A stretch of 64,000 nt of DNA. Source: UBA5448 sp045536965. GTDB lineage: Bacteria; Bacillota; Clostridia; Oscillospirales; SIG627. The stretch is from positions 36,340-100,339 of the forward strand of contig JAZSON010000009.1 in the NCBI GenBank assembly GCA_045536965.1, read 5' to 3'. Numbering within the stretch: position 1 is the first letter of the stretch; each line of letters starts with the position of its first letter. The notes beneath the pieces were generated by a model. It had not been told where the DNA came from, did no database searches, and saw only the letters and a program-made list of their open reading frames with translations. A program made the position numbers and the translations under genes. Positions 60,777 through 64,000 of the stretch are shown here, piece after piece.

Positions 60777-61394
60777 ATGTCTGAATGCTACGTTATTAAA
60801 AGAAAAACAACACCCGACTTTACCGATATAGAAAAAGCCAAAATCGATAAAGTGGTCTGGATCGACCAATACAAACCCGAAACCACCGCGCAGGTGATCT
60901 ACGACACGCAGGCGCAAGCTTTTGTAGCCTGTCTGACTTGTGCAGAATCTGATCCCGTTGCCACTTTCCAAAATTTCGGTGATCCCGTATGTCACGATAG
61001 CTGCATGGAATGGTTTTGCTGCTTTGACATTGCAGACGGCAGATATATCAATTTTGAAACCAACGCTCTCGGAACCTTGCAATCCGGCTTCGGCTTTGAC
61101 CGCCATGAAAGAAGACGCATCAATCAATTTCTCTCTCCGGAAGAAATGCCCAAAATCATCGTGAATAAAACCGCTACCACATGGAGCGCGACCATCACAG
61201 TGAAAACCTCTTCCCTCGAAAAGATCTACGGTCACCCCCTCTCCTTCGAGAACGGAACAAAATTAAAAGGCAATTTCTATAAATGCGGTGATAAAACTAA
61301 AATCGTGCATTATAACATGTGGAATCCCGTCGGCACAGAAAAGCCCGACTTCCACACGCCCCAATACTTCGGAGATCTCTCGATTCAGGACTAA
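60777..61394 (+). CDS. CBM9-like carbohydrate-binding protein, no signal peptide (copy 2)
   Basis: 205 residues, clear paralogue of the previous protein: VVWIDQYKPETTAQVIYDTQAQAFVACLTCAESDPVATF, GDPVCHDSCMEWFCCFD, YINFETNALGTLQSGFGFDRHER and KLKGNFYKCGDKTKIVHYNMWN line up along the whole length. The CPKC pair of copy 1 (YCPKCSAQ) is lost here (YKPETTAQ), which may mark a functional split. Same transcript as copy 1 (25-base gap), ended by the terminator at 61401-61433. Confidence 0.8.
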   Translation: MSECYVIKRKTTPDFTDIEKAKIDKVVWIDQYKPETTAQVIYDTQAQAFVACLTCAESDPVATFQNFGDPVCHDSCMEWFCCFDIADGRYINFETNALGTLQSGFGFDRHERRRINQFLSPEEMPKIIVNKTATTWSATITVKTSSLEKIYGHPLSFENGTKLKGNFYKCGDKTKIVHYNMWNPVGTEKPDFHTPQYFGDLSIQD

Positions 61395-61400
61395 CCTGAT

Positions 61401-61433
61401 AAAAGTCGAGCCAAATACTGGCTCGACTTTTTA
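61401..61433. terminator. Terminator between CBM9-like pair and sigE
   Basis: AAAAGTCGAGCC (61401-61412) with GGCTCGACTTTT (61420-61431), then T; convergent genes, so usable from both sides. Confidence 0.8.
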
Positions 61434-62156
61434 ATTTTCTTCAGCTATATCTTTTTTCAATCGGTTAATGATACGTTTTTCGAGTCGCGATATGTACGAT
61501 TGTGATATTCCCAACTCATCGGCAACCTCCTTTTGGGTCATTTCATCGCCGCCAAGCAAACCGAAGCGCTTTGTGATAATCAGACGCTCGCGTTCTCCGA
61601 GATGGGAAACGGCCCGTCTGATCAACCCTCGCTCTTCCTCCGCTTCCAACTGTCGATTGACTTCATCCGGCTCACTCCCGAGAATATCACCCAAAAGCAG
61701 TTCGTTTCCATCCCAATCTACATTCAACGGTTCTTCGATGGATACCTCTAATTTCAAATTGGACGTTTTACGAATAAACATTAAAATTTCGTTTTCTATA
61801 CATTTGGATGAATAGGTCGCCAATTTAATGTTTTTTTCACTTTTAAAACTGGCAATCGCTTTCATCAAACCAATGGTCCCGATTGAAATCAGGTCCTCCA
61901 TACCAACCCCCGTGTTTTCAAATCGTTTTGCAATATAAACCACCAAGCGCAGATTATGTTCGATCAGACGATTACGGACAACCATCTTTTCTTCTCCCTC
62001 TACACTTTCATACTGCCTCACCATCTCCGATTCTTCTTCGGCTGTTAAGGGCGGCGGCAAAACGTCGCTTCCGTTTATGTAATAGACTTCATTATCGCAC
62101 AGTAAAATGCTGATGCGCTTTAACCACTCTCTGATCAGTGTAACGGTATTTTTCAT
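61431..62156 (-). CDS. sigE: RNA polymerase sporulation sigma factor SigE
   Basis: 241 residues, made as inactive pro-sigma-E. The N-terminal ~27 residues (MKNTVTLIREWLKRISILLC...) form the amphipathic pro-sequence, followed by the conserved DNEVYYINGSDVLPPPLT where SpoIIGA cleaves. Region 2 is complete (NLRLVVYIAKRFENTGVGMEDLISIGTIGLMKAI, KLATYSSKCIENEILM), as is region 4 (TQKEVADELGISQSYISRLEKRIINRLKK). It drives mother-cell gene expression early in sporulation. ATG 62156 has GGGGGGAG upstream; a longer in-frame reading to 62201 would overlap spoIIGA and lacks a ribosome site. Confidence 0.95.
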   Translation of the reverse strand: MKNTVTLIREWLKRISILLCDNEVYYINGSDVLPPPLTAEEESEMVRQYESVEGEEKMVVRNRLIEHNLRLVVYIAKRFENTGVGMEDLISIGTIGLMKAIASFKSEKNIKLATYSSKCIENEILMFIRKTSNLKLEVSIEEPLNVDWDGNELLLGDILGSEPDEVNRQLEAEEERGLIRRAVSHLGERERLIITKRFGLLGGDEMTQKEVADELGISQSYISRLEKRIINRLKKDIAEEN

Positions 62157-62167
62157 ATTTCTCCCCC

Positions 62168-62989
62168 CTACAATAATGTCAGCGGCACCAGGCATTGACA
62201 CCCCGCAAACGAATCGCCCGCATCATCTAAAGCAACCACCGCTTTTGCCTCGTACCGTCCTTTTTTACCGCCGGATATAAACAGTGCATCGGGAATAAAA
62301 CCGAACACCATTCTATTAGCACCTCCGCTGTATATCGGAACGGCCAGCACCCTGACGCTTCCCTCGGGCATACCCGTTTGAAGTGTAAGTGCCATTTCCT
62401 CGGTCAGTATACCCGCAAGCGATATGCTTTTGGCAAGGATCACGGGATAGCCCGTCATAGGCTCTCGAAGCAAATTACCGCTATCCACCAGCCCCGAAAG
62501 CATCGCTCTTTGTCCGTGATAACAAACCTCAACGTGTGTCACCCTTGAGGCCAGTCTTTTTTGGATCCAACCAACCGAGATCTGCCAGATCAAATACAAA
62601 ATGAGAAAAAGCAAGATGCCGTATACAAGCAAATCCAAAAGCTCCCCATCTTTTGCGCCGGCAAGATTCATCAATGCATTTAAGCCGCCTCCCACCAACA
62701 GAGAAAAAACGAAAAACAGACCGCAAAAGCGCAAGAAAGACAACACGCCGCTATGACGAACCGCCGCAAAGCACATCAAAATACAAAGCAGAATATGTAA
62801 GAGAACAACAAGATACTGCCGCGAAACAAACAAAAGCCCTAACGCGCCCAAAGCCCCCAAGGACGATGCAAGAAGAAAACGCATGATTTTCATGGGCGCG
62901 GACAACAATTTGGCGGCAAGATACAAGCAGATCCAGTTCATACAAAAATTCAAAACAAAATAAACGTCCACGTATAATACAGGTTTCAT
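62168..62989 (-). CDS. spoIIGA: Sigma-E processing peptidase SpoIIGA
   Basis: 273 residues. Five N-terminal membrane helices (VLYVDVYFVLNFCMNWICLYLAAKLL, FLLASSLGALGALGLLFVS, LVVLLHILLCILMCFAAV, FLRFCGLFFVFSLLVGGGLNAL, LLVYGILLFLILYLIW) precede an aspartic-protease-like domain with the catalytic Asp in LSGLVDSGNLLREPMTGYPV. It dimerises in the septal membrane and cleaves pro-sigma-E after a SpoIIR signal. ATG 62989 with GAGGTG upstream is preferred over an in-frame start at 63010. It ends 11 bases before sigE, the classical spoIIG operon order. Confidence 0.92.
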   Translation of the reverse strand: MKPVLYVDVYFVLNFCMNWICLYLAAKLLSAPMKIMRFLLASSLGALGALGLLFVSRQYLVVLLHILLCILMCFAAVRHSGVLSFLRFCGLFFVFSLLVGGGLNALMNLAGAKDGELLDLLVYGILLFLILYLIWQISVGWIQKRLASRVTHVEVCYHGQRAMLSGLVDSGNLLREPMTGYPVILAKSISLAGILTEEMALTLQTGMPEGSVRVLAVPIYSGGANRMVFGFIPDALFISGGKKGRYEAKAVVALDDAGDSFAGCQCLVPLTLL

Positions 62990-63014
62990 ACAACACCTCG
63001 CTATTGACAACCGT

Positions 63015-63047
63015 ATTATACGCGGACGATACGGAAAACATTGTCAA
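63015..63047 (-). promoter_or_regulatory. spoIIG-type promoter with 21-base spacer and Spo0A-like boxes
   Basis: Minus-strand TTGACA (63047-63042) and perfect TATAAT (63020-63015) are 21 bases apart, too far for ordinary sigma-A promoters but close to the 22-base spacing known for the Spo0A-activated spoIIG promoter of Bacillus subtilis. TTTGACA differs by one base from TTCGACA (reverse of the 0A box TGTCGAA). A second similar hexamer, TGGACA, lies 10 bases further upstream. Confidence 0.65.
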
Positions 63048-63103
63048 AAACTGTCCACACTTTTATCTATTTCCCACTCCACGCTTATAAACAAAGGAAA
63101 AAT

Positions 63104-63140
63104 GCAACCCGCATCCCGGAAAACGGGATGCGGGTTGCGT
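63104..63140. terminator. Terminator between the lipoprotein gene and spoIIGA promoter
   Basis: A 15-bp perfect stem GCAACCCGCATCCCG (63104-63118) with CGGGATGCGGGTTGC (63124-63138), 5-base loop. On the minus strand it is followed by ATTTTTCC, so it ends the lipoprotein gene. Confidence 0.85.
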
Positions 63141-63167
63141 TTATTAAGGTAAGCCAAATAGAATCCT

Positions 63168-64000
63168 CTACTTGCTGTTCATTTTTTTCAGCGTGTTATC
63201 CACACGTTCCACCAACCAGTATCGCTCACCGTAAAAAATCTTCATATTGTTTAAATATTCGGTCAATTCTCCATTCTGATCCATCTCTTTTAATTGAAGC
63301 TTATCCAATTTGCTTATATCCTCGGTATTGTACAACCTGCCATCATAATAAAACGCAGTATCGGCTTTTAATTCTCGCATGATCGTTTCATCATCATACC
63401 CACCGAACATGAGTTCGATCTGCTTATCGGTATATACGTCTCTGTTTATATTGTGCTCTTTGTTAATCTTAATTCTATAATCATTAACCCGTTCAAAGTC
63501 TTCTCTTTTTATCTGAAAACGCTGGACAATTTCGTAAATAGTCGGAAGCTGGGAATTCCCTTGCACGTGCAAATATTTATACTCTTCTTCCATGTATTTT
63601 ATCACCGACTCATAATCCGAAATATCTGCTAATATGCCAATATTATATAGAATATCCGGGTAATAAAACCATCCATCCTCCTCCTTTGCGTAACCGTGTG
63701 CATTTTCATCTACCTCCCCGCCGTCCTGTGTATCTTCATCATCTTGCGAATCTTGATTGCCTTGCGTATTTTCATCATCTTGTAAGCTTTCATCCTCTTG
63801 CGATACCTTGTCATCACTTTGTATATTCTCATTTTCTTGTACCGCAGAGTCATCTAAGGAGGGCGGTCGTGCGTCACCGTCCGTCACCGTATTGCTTATC
63901 TGATCGCCTTGGGAAAAATCTTCATTTCCTGTATCAATGGGAGGGATTGCACCTTCCGAGCAGGAGGTTATCAAAAACGCAAAAATAATCAGAAATACAA
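63168..64000 (-). CDS. Lipoprotein with acidic repeat linker (partial, start off window)
   Basis: Open to the right edge; 277 codons visible. The frame at the edge reads VFLIIFAFLITSCSEG, the hydrophobic core and lipobox (ITSC) of a lipoprotein signal peptide, so only a few N-terminal residues are missing. Next comes an Asp/Glu/Gln/Asn-rich stretch with QDDE-, SQDDEDTQD-type repeats (~20-85 of the visible part), a probable surface spacer. The C-terminal ~170 residues form a soluble helical domain (YESVIKYMEEEYKYL, LPTIYEIVQRFQIKREDFERVN, NGELTEYLNNMKIFYGERYWLVERV) that I do not recognise. Confidence 0.75.
   Translation of the reverse strand, partial: VFLIIFAFLITSCSEGAIPPIDTGNEDFSQGDQISNTVTDGDARPPSLDDSAVQENENIQSDDKVSQEDESLQDDENTQGNQDSQDDEDTQDGGEVDENAHGYAKEEDGWFYYPDILYNIGILADISDYESVIKYMEEEYKYLHVQGNSQLPTIYEIVQRFQIKREDFERVNDYRIKINKEHNINRDVYTDKQIELMFGGYDDETIMRELKADTAFYYDGRLYNTEDISKLDKLQLKEMDQNGELTEYLNNMKIFYGERYWLVERVDNTLKKMNSK

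Overview
The window looks like a chromosomal segment of an anaerobic, probably gut-dwelling, endospore-forming member of the Clostridia (Bacillota). Grounds are the spoIIGA-sigE pair, a CwlD-type amidase, HPr kinase, a firmicute-style rimP-nusA-ylxR-ylxQ-infB-rbfA operon, strong Shine-Dalgarno sites and sigma-A-type promoters with 17-base spacers. No phage, insertion sequence, CRISPR array or rRNA is visible. The only RNA gene seen is one tRNA-Arg(ACG). Product names rest on reading motifs by eye; no database search was possible.

Layout, left to right. 1-1363 (-): 5' end of a secreted protein of Ig-like repeats. 1.5-4.4 kb: hprK, ROK glucokinase and murB. 4.5-5.4 kb: tRNA-Arg, then an unusual array of seven different small hairpins joined by a common 10-base linker, and a small DUF4288-like gene, bracketed by two near-identical terminators. 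5.5-11 kb: deacetylase-like protein, D-hydroxyacid dehydrogenase, PHP phosphatase, YhcC-type radical SAM protein, HAD phosphatase, MgtC protein. 11-24.8 kb: translation and information core (rimP to truB), then dnaE, a class A penicillin-binding protein and tadA.

24.9-36.2 kb: an expanded family of heparinase II/III-like polysaccharide lyases. One is secreted and membrane-anchored, two lack signal peptides, and one is collapsed to a 93-codon remnant; a cyclase-family protein follows. 36.3-42.5 kb (-): a sugar-linked operon (ASRT-family ligand-binding protein, LacI regulator, metal-site-less M24 protein, Php-like hydrolase, fucose-isomerase-like protein, unknown protein) behind a strong promoter and two duplicated operator modules. 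42.6-49.6 kb: ceramidase-like protein, membrane protein, cwlD, radA, a Xer-like recombinase, DUF2156 protein and an AraC regulator. 49.6-52.1 kb (-): DUF378 and an envelope-sensing DUF4097/DUF1700 pair. 52.3-55.9 kb: amidohydrolase, 6-phosphogluconate dehydrogenase and a LarA-type nickel-pincer racemase homologue. 56-60 kb (-): five tightly packed genes (DUF5685, Cys-rich J protein, membrane protein, AEC transporter, SGNH hydrolase). 60.1-61.4 kb: two tandem CBM9-like proteins without signal peptides. 61.4-64 kb (-): sigE, spoIIGA and the end of an acidic lipoprotein.

Taken together, housekeeping blocks alternate with carbohydrate-use accessory blocks. Extracellular and cytoplasmic lyases, CBM9-like proteins, a sugar isomerase operon and a gluconate/epimerase module suggest an organism that scavenges complex acidic glycans and processes the oligosaccharides inside the cell. 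The strongest candidates for undescribed biology are the hairpin array, the lyase family with its remnant, and the ASRT-LacI operon with its duplicated operator modules.
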